A stretch of 64,000 nucleotides of DNA. It comes from JANQHS01 sp965267505 (GTDB lineage Bacteria; Bacteroidota; Bacteroidia; Cytophagales; CCMP332). Positions within the stretch are counted from its first letter, which is position 1; each line of letters begins with the position of its first letter. The DNA lies in contig OZ254081.1 in assembly GCA_965267505.1 (NCBI GenBank), positions 1,302,001 through 1,366,000 on the forward strand. Reading direction: 5' to 3'. The notes beneath the pieces are model-generated. The model saw only the letters and a list, made by a program, of their open reading frames with translations, ran no database searches and was not told the DNA's origin. This document shows, piece after piece, positions 1 through 8,801 of this stretch. Position numbers and translations under genes: made by a program.

Positions 1-2
1 GG

Positions 3-434
3 TCAGATCTGGAAAAAGAAAATGTTAAGCTCCTCATCGGATTTGTTCAGGCCCTTATGAACGATCATGATTTCGATAAGGTTAGATCTGATTACAATAA
101 CTCCTTTTATAAACAGCATAACCGTGGCATACCTGATGGTATGGAAAATCTTATCAAATATGTCGGGGACTTCGTGAAACGTTACCCCGACTATTGCTAT
201 GATGTAAAACATATTCATGCCGATGGAGACCATGTTATCTTCCACTCCCACATTAGCACCAAAAAGAAAGACAGGGGAAATGAAAGCAAGGGCATCAATG
301 TCATGGACAGCTGGCGAGTGGAAAACGGTCAGATAGTAGAACACTGGGATAGCCTGCAGGCAATAGATGGACCTACCCGATTCCTATTCTTGCTCATCGG
401 AGGAAAGATCGCAAACCAAAACGGTTTGTTCTAA
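3..434 (+). CDS. SnoaL-like / NTF2-fold protein (5' partial)
   Basis: The frame is open from the first bases of the window, so the true start lies upstream; the first internal ATG is at 57. The visible 143 residues have the pattern of SnoaL-like polyketide-cyclase/NTF2-fold proteins: an N-terminal helix region, a YKQHN motif followed by 'IPDGMENLIKYV', then strands ending in 'DSWRVENGQIVEHWDSLQ', a hallmark of this group. Such proteins are small cytoplasmic cone-shaped barrels with varied or unknown ligands; no catalytic activity can be deduced. The C-terminus runs on normally to a TAA-type stop at 432. Family assignment is fairly sure, function is not. Confidence 0.8.
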   Translation, partial: SDLEKENVKLLIGFVQALMNDHDFDKVRSDYNNSFYKQHNRGIPDGMENLIKYVGDFVKRYPDYCYDVKHIHADGDHVIFHSHISTKKKDRGNESKGINVMDSWRVENGQIVEHWDSLQAIDGPTRFLFLLIGGKIANQNGLF

Positions 435-689
435 CATTTCAACGAACTCTTGAAAGAACCAAGAAGGGGCACTTATGATTTCGATTGATTAGCTTTTCAA
501 CCATAAGCCAGGATCTGAGGTAGGCGTTCCACCGAAGATCCTCTTTGTCAAATTCTGAAAGCTATCTTCTATGAAATCTTATCCACTTGTCCATCCAGAT
601 TTATTATCGCTTTAACCCTTTTCTTAGCTCCATTCCTTGTTTCTGCTCAAAATGAGAAAGAAGAAATAAGCGACTGGGACCGCACTTTC

Positions 690-1196
690 ATGCCAGCAAT
701 CCAAATGGGTTATGTAACCCATGCTACCTCGGGGTTAACTGGTGGGATCATGATCCAGACCTCACTAGAATACAGGGACATTTCAAATTTTGTTTTCAGA
801 ATAAATTATGACGATTTCAACTCCAATATGAATTTGGAGTATCCCTTAAATCCCGATCTAACATTTACAGGTAGAATGTCATTCTTTGAGCTGATTGGAG
901 GAGTAGGCTATCGCCAGAAATTCAAAAAACATAACCTAACCGCATACGTGCAACCAGGAATGAGGAATTATGGGTATCCAGTATTCAATTTAGATAGCAT
1001 ACAGGCCAATTTGGATTTTGACAGCAGGAGTGTTTGGATTATGAGATACAGCCTTGGATATGAATTTGCAATTACAAAAAAACTCTTTCTCACCATCGAA
1101 GGGATTTTGAGCCATGCCTTGGAAGCCAGAGATTATTGGATAGACAATAGATGGTCATATGGGTTTACCTTTGGAATATCAGCACCATTGTTCTGA
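690..1196 (+). CDS. outer-membrane beta-barrel-like protein with displaced start
   Basis: The 168 residues alternate polar and aromatic/hydrophobic residues in short strands and end in an aromatic residue (F), as in small outer-membrane beta-barrels. ATG 690 is not the natural start: upstream in the same frame lies an excellent signal peptide core (about 600-650, FIIALTLFLAPFLVSAQ), yet that frame has no ATG, GTG or TTG back to a stop at 516. An ATG at 571 begins MKSYPLVHP in the next frame and would join the signal peptide if one base were restored near 598-600. The gene is therefore either frameshifted (genuine decay or a sequence error) or starts unusually. Specific function unknown. Confidence 0.6.
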   Translation: MPAIQMGYVTHATSGLTGGIMIQTSLEYRDISNFVFRINYDDFNSNMNLEYPLNPDLTFTGRMSFFELIGGVGYRQKFKKHNLTAYVQPGMRNYGYPVFNLDSIQANLDFDSRSVWIMRYSLGYEFAITKKLFLTIEGILSHALEARDYWIDNRWSYGFTFGISAPLF

Positions 1197-1211
1197 TATA
1201 AAACCAGGTTA

Positions 1212-1913
1212 ATGAAAATCCCAAAACTTCCCAAGCTCAAGAAGTACACCTTCGAATTCCTTTCAATCTTCGTTGCGGTTATCTCCGCTTTTGCCCTTAA
1301 TAATTGGAATGATCACAGAAGGGACAAGGAAGCTGAGCATAAAATACTTCAGGAGATCTCAAATGGGCTTTCAAAAGACCTGGAAGACATTGAGGTCAAT
1401 CGACAGGGCCATATTAATGGGATCTATGCCTGCAACTATTGGAGAAGGGTGGCCAGGGGAATAGAAGTTTCAAACGATTCCCTGGAGCAAAACTACTTCG
1501 GCTTAACCCGCGACTACTTCTCAATTCAAAATTCTTCCGGTTATGAGTCATTAAAATCAAAGGGGCTGGAGATCATTTCCGATGATTCTCTCCGTTACGA
1601 GATCATATCCCTGAATGAGTATGATTTTAAGATCATCCGAAAATTCGAGGAGGAATACGGCGAAATGCAATTTCATCGAAGCTTCTTTAATGATTTTAAT
1701 TCTATAGTGGTAAATAACCTGGAATTCAGTGAAAAAGGAGTGCCTATTGCATTAAAGCAACCGCTCGATCTAAATGAAACTGAAAGGAAAAGGCTCCTAT
1801 CCATTCTTTATCGTATTGAGGTAAATAGGTCAAGTATGATTGAGTATTATGGTTTGCTGGAGGCCCATGTCAGATTTGTAAAGGCTAAAATTGATCAGTT
1901 ACACCAGGAGTAG
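1212..1913 (+). CDS. DUF6090-like membrane-anchored protein
   Basis: This 233-residue protein has a basic N-terminus (MKIPKLPKLKKYT), a single transmembrane segment at about residues 14-30, and then the motif 'ALNNWNDHRRDKEAE', which matches the 'ALQINNWNE' signature of the Bacteroidota DUF6090 family. The rest is mostly helical and charged, probably facing the periplasm. The role of the family is not known. It starts 16 bases after the barrel gene, so the two may be co-transcribed. Assignment rests on the N-terminal signature and overall architecture. Confidence 0.65.
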   Translation: MKIPKLPKLKKYTFEFLSIFVAVISAFALNNWNDHRRDKEAEHKILQEISNGLSKDLEDIEVNRQGHINGIYACNYWRRVARGIEVSNDSLEQNYFGLTRDYFSIQNSSGYESLKSKGLEIISDDSLRYEIISLNEYDFKIIRKFEEEYGEMQFHRSFFNDFNSIVVNNLEFSEKGVPIALKQPLDLNETERKRLLSILYRIEVNRSSMIEYYGLLEAHVRFVKAKIDQLHQE

Positions 1914-1938
1914 GGTTAAATATTAGCTCCTAGATTAA

Positions 1939-2239
1939 ATGAAACTATTGTTAACCTTATTCCTGATCCTGACATCAACCCAGGCATTTTGATATCACCG
2001 AGATCTATGCAAGAGAATTTTTCGAGGAGCTAGGCAAAATGCAGTCCTTCGAATAGATCCAATTCAGGGGTGAGGAACTGATAGCCCGCTATCATAAAAT
2101 GCTCCTTGGCAAACAGACCGAATATGATAGCGAGGGTTACCAAAGTTGGGGTTTACAAGATAAATGGAATGAGTGGGTAGATAAGCGATTAAAAGAAACC
2201 TCCCACTTGGTATCGAAGTCAAAAGTATTCAGACAATAA
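1939..2239 (+). pseudogene. remnant of a small secreted protein gene
   Basis: ATG 1939 opens a convincing signal peptide (MKLLLTLFLILTSTQA) that hits TGA at about 1990. Skipping one base continues into FDITEIYAREFFEELGKMQ, then an in-frame TAG, then about 60 further residues (GEELIARYHKML..., WNEWVDKRLKE...) down to TAA 2237-2239. One frameshift and one nonsense codon within 300 bases, with otherwise protein-like composition on both sides, point to a broken gene. The parent family is not recognised. Confidence 0.55.
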
Positions 2240-2248
2240 AAGAAAAAA

Positions 2249-2638
2249 ATGAAAGCAGATTACTTCAGAATCATGTGCACCTTATTCTTCATCGGAATTT
2301 TATCATGTAACCAGAAACCTGAACCTGATTATAGAGAATCCTTATCCGCAGTAGTTGAAGTTGAGATTCCTGATTCCGCGAAGATCAACACGCCGGTACC
2401 TATCAAACTTGTTATTTGGGGGTCAAGTAGTTGCTCCGAGTACTCCAGATTCGGCAGTCAATCGAACCTAAATACAACCGCATTTACTATTTACCAGAAG
2501 ACGGATGCCAATTTGATTTGCACATCCAAACCCATTGAAATTAATTTGACAATCAGAGAGAAATTCAATCATACCGGAGTGAATTATCTAAAATTCACAG
2601 CGTCTTTGGCAACTTTTTTATCAAACCAATCTTCATAA
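2249..2638 (+). CDS. putative lipoprotein, unknown function
   Basis: The 129-residue product begins with a hydrophobic segment and a lipobox-like FIGILSC (Cys about residue 20), so it is probably a lipoprotein exported by Sec and lipidated. The mature part contains strand-rich sequence of the kind seen in small Bacteroidota cell-envelope lipoproteins. The C-terminal tail (after KFTASLATFL) looks low in structure, so the gene may be truncated or frameshifted at its 3' end like its upstream neighbours. It begins 10 bases after the pseudogene. Confidence 0.45.
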   Translation: MKADYFRIMCTLFFIGILSCNQKPEPDYRESLSAVVEVEIPDSAKINTPVPIKLVIWGSSSCSEYSRFGSQSNLNTTAFTIYQKTDANLICTSKPIEINLTIREKFNHTGVNYLKFTASLATFLSNQSS

Positions 2639-2923
2639 CTAGTTAGCCTCTTTCCTCCAAACTCACACCCTAATCCTCAGAAAACAACATCTTTATTGTC
2701 AAGTGGAATGCCTGCGTTAAAGTTCAGTGATCCAACAATAAGGACAGGAAAAATATATCGGGAGATATCTGAAACAAACTTCAAACAATGACAAATTGCT
2801 TGGCCACGAAAGAGATGATATTAACTTTTTCAGCTGAGCCCAAGAGTCGATTTACGACAATCTAAAGGTGGTAAAAAAGTAATCCAGGCAAATCAATATT
2901 TTTAGCTTGGAAGAAGCCCCACC
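2639..2923. other. non-coding gap, no recognisable gene
   Basis: About 285 bases between a doubtful lipoprotein gene and the GGCT-like gene. I see only short interrupted frames (for example a 27-codon frame starting near 2707) and no hairpin with a T-run. It fits the decayed character of the first 3 kb. Confidence 0.4.
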
Positions 2924-3343
2924 TTGGAAATTTTGGAAGTATTTTTTTACGGTTTGTTCATGGATTCTGACATCCTTAAAAAGAGTGGGGTTCATCCCAG
3001 AAATCTAAGGACTGCCTACCTTGAAAATTATGAATTGATAATAGGCGAACGAGCTTCACTTATACCCAGAGAAGACGAAAGGGCCTATGGCATTCTTATG
3101 GAGCTTGAAAATGAGGAGATTGATGTCCTTTATTCCGAACCCAGCGTGGCTGATTATAAACCAGAGAAGGTTGAGGTCATAGTAGAAAGTGGCATCATCG
3201 TATCAGCCAATTGCTACAATCTTCCGAAAGAGGCGATCTCAGGAACCAACAAGGAATACGCCAGGAAATTATTGGAATTGGCAACCAGGTTAGGATTTCC
3301 TAAGGAGTATTTAATTAGGATTAAAGAGATGGGCTTGAAGTAG
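2924..3343 (+). CDS. gamma-glutamylcyclotransferase-like (GGCT-fold) protein
   Basis: The 139-residue protein opens with 'VFFYGLFMDSDIL', the YG(S/L)xxx motif of the GGCT/AIG2-like fold, followed by 'LENYELIIGERASLIPREDERAYGILMEL', matching the conserved substrate-pocket strands and the AYG-type motif. Members cleave gamma-glutamyl compounds with release of 5-oxoproline or are uncharacterised relatives. The start is TTG at 2924 or 2933; the family usually begins only a few residues before the YGLFM motif. Cytosolic. Stands alone, with no operon partner evident. Confidence 0.65.
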   Translation: MEILEVFFYGLFMDSDILKKSGVHPRNLRTAYLENYELIIGERASLIPREDERAYGILMELENEEIDVLYSEPSVADYKPEKVEVIVESGIIVSANCYNLPKEAISGTNKEYARKLLELATRLGFPKEYLIRIKEMGLK

Positions 3344-3395
3344 TAAGAAGAAAGAATTAAAATTTGAGAACTGATTTATCGTTTATGCTAAGAGT

Positions 3396-4001
3396 ATGAA
3401 GATTACCAGCAAAGAGCAATTGAGTGAGTTGTATGGGACACCTAATGAAAGGGCCAAAAACAAAATCTTACTCAAGCTTGAAAAACACTCTCGCAATTTC
3501 ATTGAAAGGTCACCTTTTTTTATCCTGTCGACCATAGATCAACAGGGGAAAATGGACTCTTCACCCAGAGGAGGAAAACCTGGTTTTGTTAAAATCCTGA
3601 ATGATAATCAGATCATATTTCCAGATTCGAAAGGAAACAACAGGGTCGATAGCCTAAGTAATATCGTAGATACCGGACGCGTAGGCACATTATTCCTTAT
3701 CCCAGGTGTTGACGAAACCCTCAGAATAAATGGCAGCGCTCATATCAGCTCGGATCCAAAGTTGATAGAACTGTTTCCGGATGAAAAAAATACCCCCAAG
3801 ACTTGCGTAGTCATTGAGGTTGAAGAAGTCTTTCTTCACTGTGCTAAGGCATTTATGCGATCCGCCTTATGGTCGGCGGATTCCAAAATTGAAAGATCTG
3901 AACTCCCCAGCATAGGAGAAATGCTCAGGGACCAGCTTGGGAGCAAGGAGGTTCCTGAATCTCAGGAGGCTATGTTAAAACGCTACCAGGATGATCTTTA
4001 A
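3396..4001 (+). CDS. PPOX-type FMN-dependent flavoprotein (MSMEG_1061-like)
   Basis: A 201-residue pyridoxamine 5'-phosphate oxidase-fold protein. Characteristic parts are 'FIERSPFFILSTIDQQGKMDSSPRGGKPGFVKIL' (split-barrel FMN-binding strands), 'PDSKGNNRVDSLSNI' and 'FLIPGVDETLRINGSAHI', all typical of the MSMEG_1061/DR2398 subgroup. These bind FMN and are thought to reduce or protect against small oxidised or xenobiotic compounds; the substrate is not evident. ATG 3396 lies just before the usual family N-terminus. Length is normal for the subgroup. Confidence 0.8.
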   Translation: MKITSKEQLSELYGTPNERAKNKILLKLEKHSRNFIERSPFFILSTIDQQGKMDSSPRGGKPGFVKILNDNQIIFPDSKGNNRVDSLSNIVDTGRVGTLFLIPGVDETLRINGSAHISSDPKLIELFPDEKNTPKTCVVIEVEEVFLHCAKAFMRSALWSADSKIERSELPSIGEMLRDQLGSKEVPESQEAMLKRYQDDL

Positions 4002-4059
4002 TGGTCCTAGGGCATAATCAGCCCTCTCAGATCTGCAAATTTTCCTTATTTATTGAGCT

Positions 4060-4587
4060 GTGAATCTATCCAACCTGGTAAGCAGTAATATGGGCCTGGT
4101 TCATCTTTTGGTCTCCTTATTGGCCCTGGTACTCGGGACCTTAGTCCTTGTTCAGAAAAAGGGCACCAAATCACATAAAAAGATAGGCTATTGGTATGTG
4201 GGAGCTATGCCGGGAGTAAATATCACCGCTTTCTTTATGTACCGCCTATTTGGTGGATTTGGAATGTTTCATTGGATGGCGGTTTTATGCCTTCTTACCC
4301 TGGCCGCCGGGATGATCCCTATGATACTCAAAAAGCCAAAATCCTATGTTTCCAGGCATTTTGGATTTATGTACTGGTCTGTATTTGGATTATATGGGGC
4401 CTTTGTAGCAGAAACCCTGGTAAGGCTTCCCAAGGTTGTAATTGAAAGTGGAGTACCAAATTCCACATTCTATAATATGACCGGAATAGCTGTTGGCATT
4501 ACCATGAGCCTTGGAGCATACTTATTTATTAGATATAACAAAAAGTGGTCGAAGTTTGATAAATCCCTGGTGACCAAACCAGAGTAA
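4060..4587 (+). CDS. DUF2306 membrane protein
   Basis: A 175-residue polytopic protein with about four to five hydrophobic segments. The segments 'LGTLVLVQKKGTKSHKKIGYWYVGAMPGVNITAFFMYRLFGGFGMFH' are diagnostic for DUF2306, a bacterial inner-membrane family of unknown function. The start is GTG 4060, since no ATG precedes the first conserved segment. It precedes the AsmA-like gene by about 100 bases on the same strand; a functional link is not apparent. Confidence 0.7.
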   Translation: MNLSNLVSSNMGLVHLLVSLLALVLGTLVLVQKKGTKSHKKIGYWYVGAMPGVNITAFFMYRLFGGFGMFHWMAVLCLLTLAAGMIPMILKKPKSYVSRHFGFMYWSVFGLYGAFVAETLVRLPKVVIESGVPNSTFYNMTGIAVGITMSLGAYLFIRYNKKWSKFDKSLVTKPE

Positions 4588-4686
4588 TAAATAAATGCGC
4601 TTACCAGCTGAGTAAACCAACATAATACTTTGCTTTGGGACCACTCTGTGGTTATTTTGGTCCATTGAAAAATCCAAAACACCGCT

Positions 4687-7600
4687 ATGAGTTCCAGGCT
4701 GATTAAGCGTTTGATCCTTTGGATCCTAATCGTCCCAATTCTTCTTCTTTCCTCCTTAATTCTGGTTGCTTATTTCAAGCAGGATGCAATAGTTCAATCA
4801 CAGATCGACAGCCTAAATCATAGCTACAAAGGGAGCATCTCCATTGGTGACATACACCTTGCTCCTTTTTCCAACTTTCCGGACATCTCAATCAAGATTG
4901 ATGATGTGGTTGTATATGAAGGAAAAGTAAGTGAATCTCCAAAGATTCTTGATGTAGCGGATATCTACGTTGGGTTTAACATATGGGACCTAGTTGCTGG
5001 AAATTATGATATCCATTCCCTTATCGTTGAAGAAGGTTTCTTCGATCTTGTAATTCATCCGGATGGGCTAACAAACCTTCAAAATGCACTTGCCTCTTCT
5101 GAGGAAGAAACCGATGACGAACCGGTTCATATTCACCTACAAAGGATAGAATTACGAAACCTGGACATCCATAAGCTTAATGAAGAAAGCAATATGGATA
5201 TTGAAACCTATATCTATTGGGCAAAAGGAGGATTCAAGACTACAGAGACCGAGATAAAAGCTCATGTGGACTCCGAATTCGAACTCAACGTAATGGACAA
5301 TGGAGATACCACCTACTTAAAGCATAAGCATTTTGAATTCCATACCGACCTTATCCTTGATGAAAGCAATGGAGTAATAACTTTTGAGCCCTCCGGGATC
5401 ACAATGGAACATGGAGACTTTCTTCTCGAAGGAACGGTTGATACAAGAAATGATATGGATGTAGACATTTCTGTCACGGGCACAAAGCCAAGCTTTGATA
5501 TGTTTATTGCATTTGCTCCAGAAGACATTATCCCGGTTTTGGAACGATATGAAAATGCCGGAAAGATCTATTTTGAAGCTAAGATCCAGGGGCCAACAAC
5601 GGGAGATAACTTGCCTTTCATCGATGCGAAGTTTGGAGCCTCAGAAGCATACCTCGAGAATTCAGCAGTTAAAAGAAGGATAGATAATATGGGCTTCGCA
5701 GGGCATTTCACCAATGGCGAAAAAAGAACCTTGGAAACCATGGAATTCTCTTTAACCGATATGACCGCCAATCTTGAAAAGGGATTGTTCATCGGGACCA
5801 TCAATGTTAAGAATTTCGAAGAGCCGGATATTCAAATGGAACTGGATGCTTCTTTTGATATTCCCTTCTTGGTGAGCTTTTTAAACTTAACAGACATCAA
5901 GGATTCAAGAGGAACGGTGGAAATGCACATGAAATTCCATGATGTAATTGATCTCGATAATCCTGAAAAAGCACTAAGCGACCTGAATCAAGCCTATTAT
6001 GCAGAAATGAAGATCGAAGATCTTAGCCTGGTTTCTGACCAATTACCTGCGCCCTTAAAAGACTTTGACGCTCACCTGGAAATGAAGGGAAAGGAAGCCC
6101 AACTTGACAAATTCAATATGGTCTTTGGAAATTCCGACCTGAACATCACAGGTTTCCTTTCTGACTTGCCGGCGGTGGTACACCATAATGAAATACCAGT
6201 GAGAGCCCACCTTGAGATCAAGTCCCAAATGCTTGACATAGCTGAGATCACAGATTATTCAGTCGAGGATAGCACGGGGGTCGATGAGCAAATTGAAAAT
6301 CTTAAAATGGCCTTTTCCTTTGATGCCTTGGGCAATGCATTCACCGAATTTGAACACCTTCCAAAGGGAGAATTCTTCATCGATGATATGTACGCCAGTC
6401 TAAAGCACTACCCCCATACCCTGCACGATTTTCACGCCGACGTTTTAGTGGATGATGAAGATCTTAAGATCGTCGACTTTTCAGGGGAGATCGATGATTC
6501 GGATTTTCATTTCAATGGCCTCATCCATGATTATGCATTCTGGATGGAGGATACTCTGAATGGAGATGTGGACCTGGATATTTCCATTCGTTCAGACCTT
6601 CTTCGTTTCGAAGACCTATTCTCTTACCAGGGAGAAAATTATGTCCCGGAAGATTACAGGCATGAGGAAATTGAAAAGCTTGAGCTCCATATGGAGAGTG
6701 CCATGCACTACAAGGAAAATGAACTACATAGTATAGATCTTCAGCTCGACAAATTTGAAGGTAAGATGCATGTGCACCCCCTTCGATTCGAAAACTTCAA
6801 TGGCAGGGTTCATTATGAAGATGACCATATTGTTGTTGAGGATTTTCATGGCAAAATGGGAAGAACCAAAATGAACGTAGATCTCAATTATTACCTGGGA
6901 GAAAATGAGGAGATAAAAAAGAGAGATAATCTATTTGCCCTAAGATCCGAGTTCATTGATTTTGATGCTCTTACAAATTTTGAGGAAGAGGAAAAACCTG
7001 AGCCTGCTTCGAATGCCGAAAAAACAGAAGAGGATGTAGCAGAGCATGCTGAAGCATTCAATCTATATGAGCTTCCATTTACCGATATGAAATTCAATGT
7101 GGACATAGGTCATTTTATATATCACCGACTTGACCTTCAAAACATAGAAGGGCAAATGCGAACCACAAAGGATCATTATATCTACATGGACACCTTTGCT
7201 CTAGATGCTGCCGGAGGTCACATAGCCATGAATGGTTATTTCAACGGAAGCGACCCTGATCATATCTATCTCAAGCCATTGATCAAGATGAATGATGTTG
7301 ACCTGGATAAACTCCTTTTCAAGTTTGAAAATTTCGGTCAGGATGTAATCGTTTCCGACAACCTACACGGCAGATTAAACGCCACCATTACCGGTAACAT
7401 TAGGGTGTATCCTGATTTTGTTGTCGACCTTGACCAAAGTGAGATTCACATGGATGGACAGGTTCTGGATGGCAGACTTGAAAACTACGATTACATGATG
7501 ATGATGGAGGATTATTTTGGAGATAAGGATCTAACCAATGTTCGTTTTGACACATTGGAGAACCATATGGACATTACGAATGGGACCATCAATATCCCCA

Positions 7601-7869
7601 CCATGACTATTGAGTCCACCCTTGGTCATATGGAAATTTCCGGTACCCAGGACATGGATGATAACATCAATTATTATGTTAGGGTCCCCTGGAAAATGGT
7701 CATGAAAGCAGCCAAAAACAGTGTTTTTGGGGCTAAAAAAAACGACACGAATGAGGTGGATGAGATCGTACAGGTTGATCCAAAAAGAAAGACTAAGTAC
7801 CTGAATCTTAACATCTCGGGTACCATTGATGAATACAAGATCAAGCTGGGAAAGGATAAGGGTAAATGA
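4687..7869 (+). CDS. AsmA-like protein (AsmA/TamB superfamily)
   Basis: A 1060-residue protein with a single N-terminal membrane anchor (about residues 8-30) and then long beta-rich repeats such as 'GSISIGDIHLAPFSNFPDISIKIDDVVVYEGK' and 'MDIETYIYWAKGGFKTTETEIKA'. This is the AsmA-like layout of Bacteroidota: an inner-membrane anchor and a hydrophobic-groove beta structure reaching into the periplasm. Family members are linked to lipid transport between membranes and outer-membrane assembly; the specific cargo here is unknown. The sequence is rich in Asp, Glu and His, especially around residues 770-800. The downstream T9SS gene overlaps its stop by 4 bases. A second, distinct AsmA-like gene starts at 62185. 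Confidence 0.8.
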   Translation: MSSRLIKRLILWILIVPILLLSSLILVAYFKQDAIVQSQIDSLNHSYKGSISIGDIHLAPFSNFPDISIKIDDVVVYEGKVSESPKILDVADIYVGFNIWDLVAGNYDIHSLIVEEGFFDLVIHPDGLTNLQNALASSEEETDDEPVHIHLQRIELRNLDIHKLNEESNMDIETYIYWAKGGFKTTETEIKAHVDSEFELNVMDNGDTTYLKHKHFEFHTDLILDESNGVITFEPSGITMEHGDFLLEGTVDTRNDMDVDISVTGTKPSFDMFIAFAPEDIIPVLERYENAGKIYFEAKIQGPTTGDNLPFIDAKFGASEAYLENSAVKRRIDNMGFAGHFTNGEKRTLETMEFSLTDMTANLEKGLFIGTINVKNFEEPDIQMELDASFDIPFLVSFLNLTDIKDSRGTVEMHMKFHDVIDLDNPEKALSDLNQAYYAEMKIEDLSLVSDQLPAPLKDFDAHLEMKGKEAQLDKFNMVFGNSDLNITGFLSDLPAVVHHNEIPVRAHLEIKSQMLDIAEITDYSVEDSTGVDEQIENLKMAFSFDALGNAFTEFEHLPKGEFFIDDMYASLKHYPHTLHDFHADVLVDDEDLKIVDFSGEIDDSDFHFNGLIHDYAFWMEDTLNGDVDLDISIRSDLLRFEDLFSYQGENYVPEDYRHEEIEKLELHMESAMHYKENELHSIDLQLDKFEGKMHVHPLRFENFNGRVHYEDDHIVVEDFHGKMGRTKMNVDLNYYLGENEEIKKRDNLFALRSEFIDFDALTNFEEEEKPEPASNAEKTEEDVAEHAEAFNLYELPFTDMKFNVDIGHFIYHRLDLQNIEGQMRTTKDHYIYMDTFALDAAGGHIAMNGYFNGSDPDHIYLKPLIKMNDVDLDKLLFKFENFGQDVIVSDNLHGRLNATITGNIRVYPDFVVDLDQSEIHMDGQVLDGRLENYDYMMMMEDYFGDKDLTNVRFDTLENHMDITNGTINIPTMTIESTLGHMEISGTQDMDDNINYYVRVPWKMVMKAAKNSVFGAKKNDTNEVDEIVQVDPKRKTKYLNLNISGTIDEYKIKLGKDKGK

Positions 7870-8774
7870 TCTCTTTCGGTAGTTATGATTCAAGCATTAA
7901 GGCAAAAAAAGTAGGGTTTTTTCTGTTGGCTCTCCTGTTAATCAATGAGCCAATTCTATCCCAAAATTTAAGCTTCAGTGATCAGGAACTAAAAAGGTTC
8001 CTTGCAAACGAAAACTGCGTTGACACCACAAATCATGGCTTGGGATTTTCAAATGATATAGATGTAGATCTTAACAACGACGGTGAAATCCAATTGTATG
8101 AAGCTGAACATATTGAATTCCTTGAGGTAAAAGATTTTCAAAACCTTTATGATATACTTTCCATTCAGGATCTGAACCAATTCCCAAATCTGAAACTGCT
8201 AAAACTAATTTCCCTCGATAAGATAGTTAGGATAAAAAACCTTCAATTGGATAGCCTGGACGCATTGTGGATCAGTGACGGTGCTCTCTTAAAGCATGTT
8301 GACATTTCAAACCTACCAGGGATCACAAAGACTTTAAGAATTGAAGGAATCACCACGTTGGATACCTTGAATATTCAAAATGGTACTTCAGCTTCCCAAT
8401 TTTCATTGTTTTATAGCTTCGATATAAAGTATGCCTGCATTGATTCTATTGACTCTGAGATCAATGAATTCATCACAGCAGGATCTATGTTACCCGGGGT
8501 CGAGCCAAGTTTCCATTGTGGAGTAAATCCGAATGAAACTCCTGTTTTCCAATCTTCGGATGTGAATCTATTTCCCAATCCCTCCTCGGAAGAAATCTGG
8601 ATAAAAGTTGACGGCCAGGAAGATTTTGAGGTTTTCATTTCCAACTCCAAAGGGCAGCTAATCTTTGAAGCGAATGAAGGGCCTGTAGATATTGAAAACC
8701 TGGCTCCGGGGCCGTATATACTCCAATGCAAGTTTCAAAACAGGGTAATAATCAAGCGATTTAATAAATTCTGA
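7866..8774 (+). CDS. secreted EF-hand/LRR-like protein with T9SS sorting domain
   Basis: A 302-residue export protein: hydrophobic signal sequence (about residues 17-32, ending ILSQ), a perfect EF-hand-type loop D-L-N-N-D-G-E-I-Q-L-Y-E near residue 60, irregular leucine-rich repeats (FPNLKLLKLISLDKIVRIKNLQLDSLDALWIS...), and a C-terminal type A T9SS sorting domain from 'VNLFPNPSSEEIWIKV' to the end (ENLAPGPYILQ...). It should cross the outer membrane by T9SS and be surface-attached or released. It overlaps the AsmA-like stop by ATGA, suggesting translational coupling. The ligand is unknown. Confidence 0.75.
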   Translation: MISFGSYDSSIKAKKVGFFLLALLLINEPILSQNLSFSDQELKRFLANENCVDTTNHGLGFSNDIDVDLNNDGEIQLYEAEHIEFLEVKDFQNLYDILSIQDLNQFPNLKLLKLISLDKIVRIKNLQLDSLDALWISDGALLKHVDISNLPGITKTLRIEGITTLDTLNIQNGTSASQFSLFYSFDIKYACIDSIDSEINEFITAGSMLPGVEPSFHCGVNPNETPVFQSSDVNLFPNPSSEEIWIKVDGQEDFEVFISNSKGQLIFEANEGPVDIENLAPGPYILQCKFQNRVIIKRFNKF

Positions 8775-8801
8775 GGGTGAAAAACCAATAGGATCAACCA
8801 A

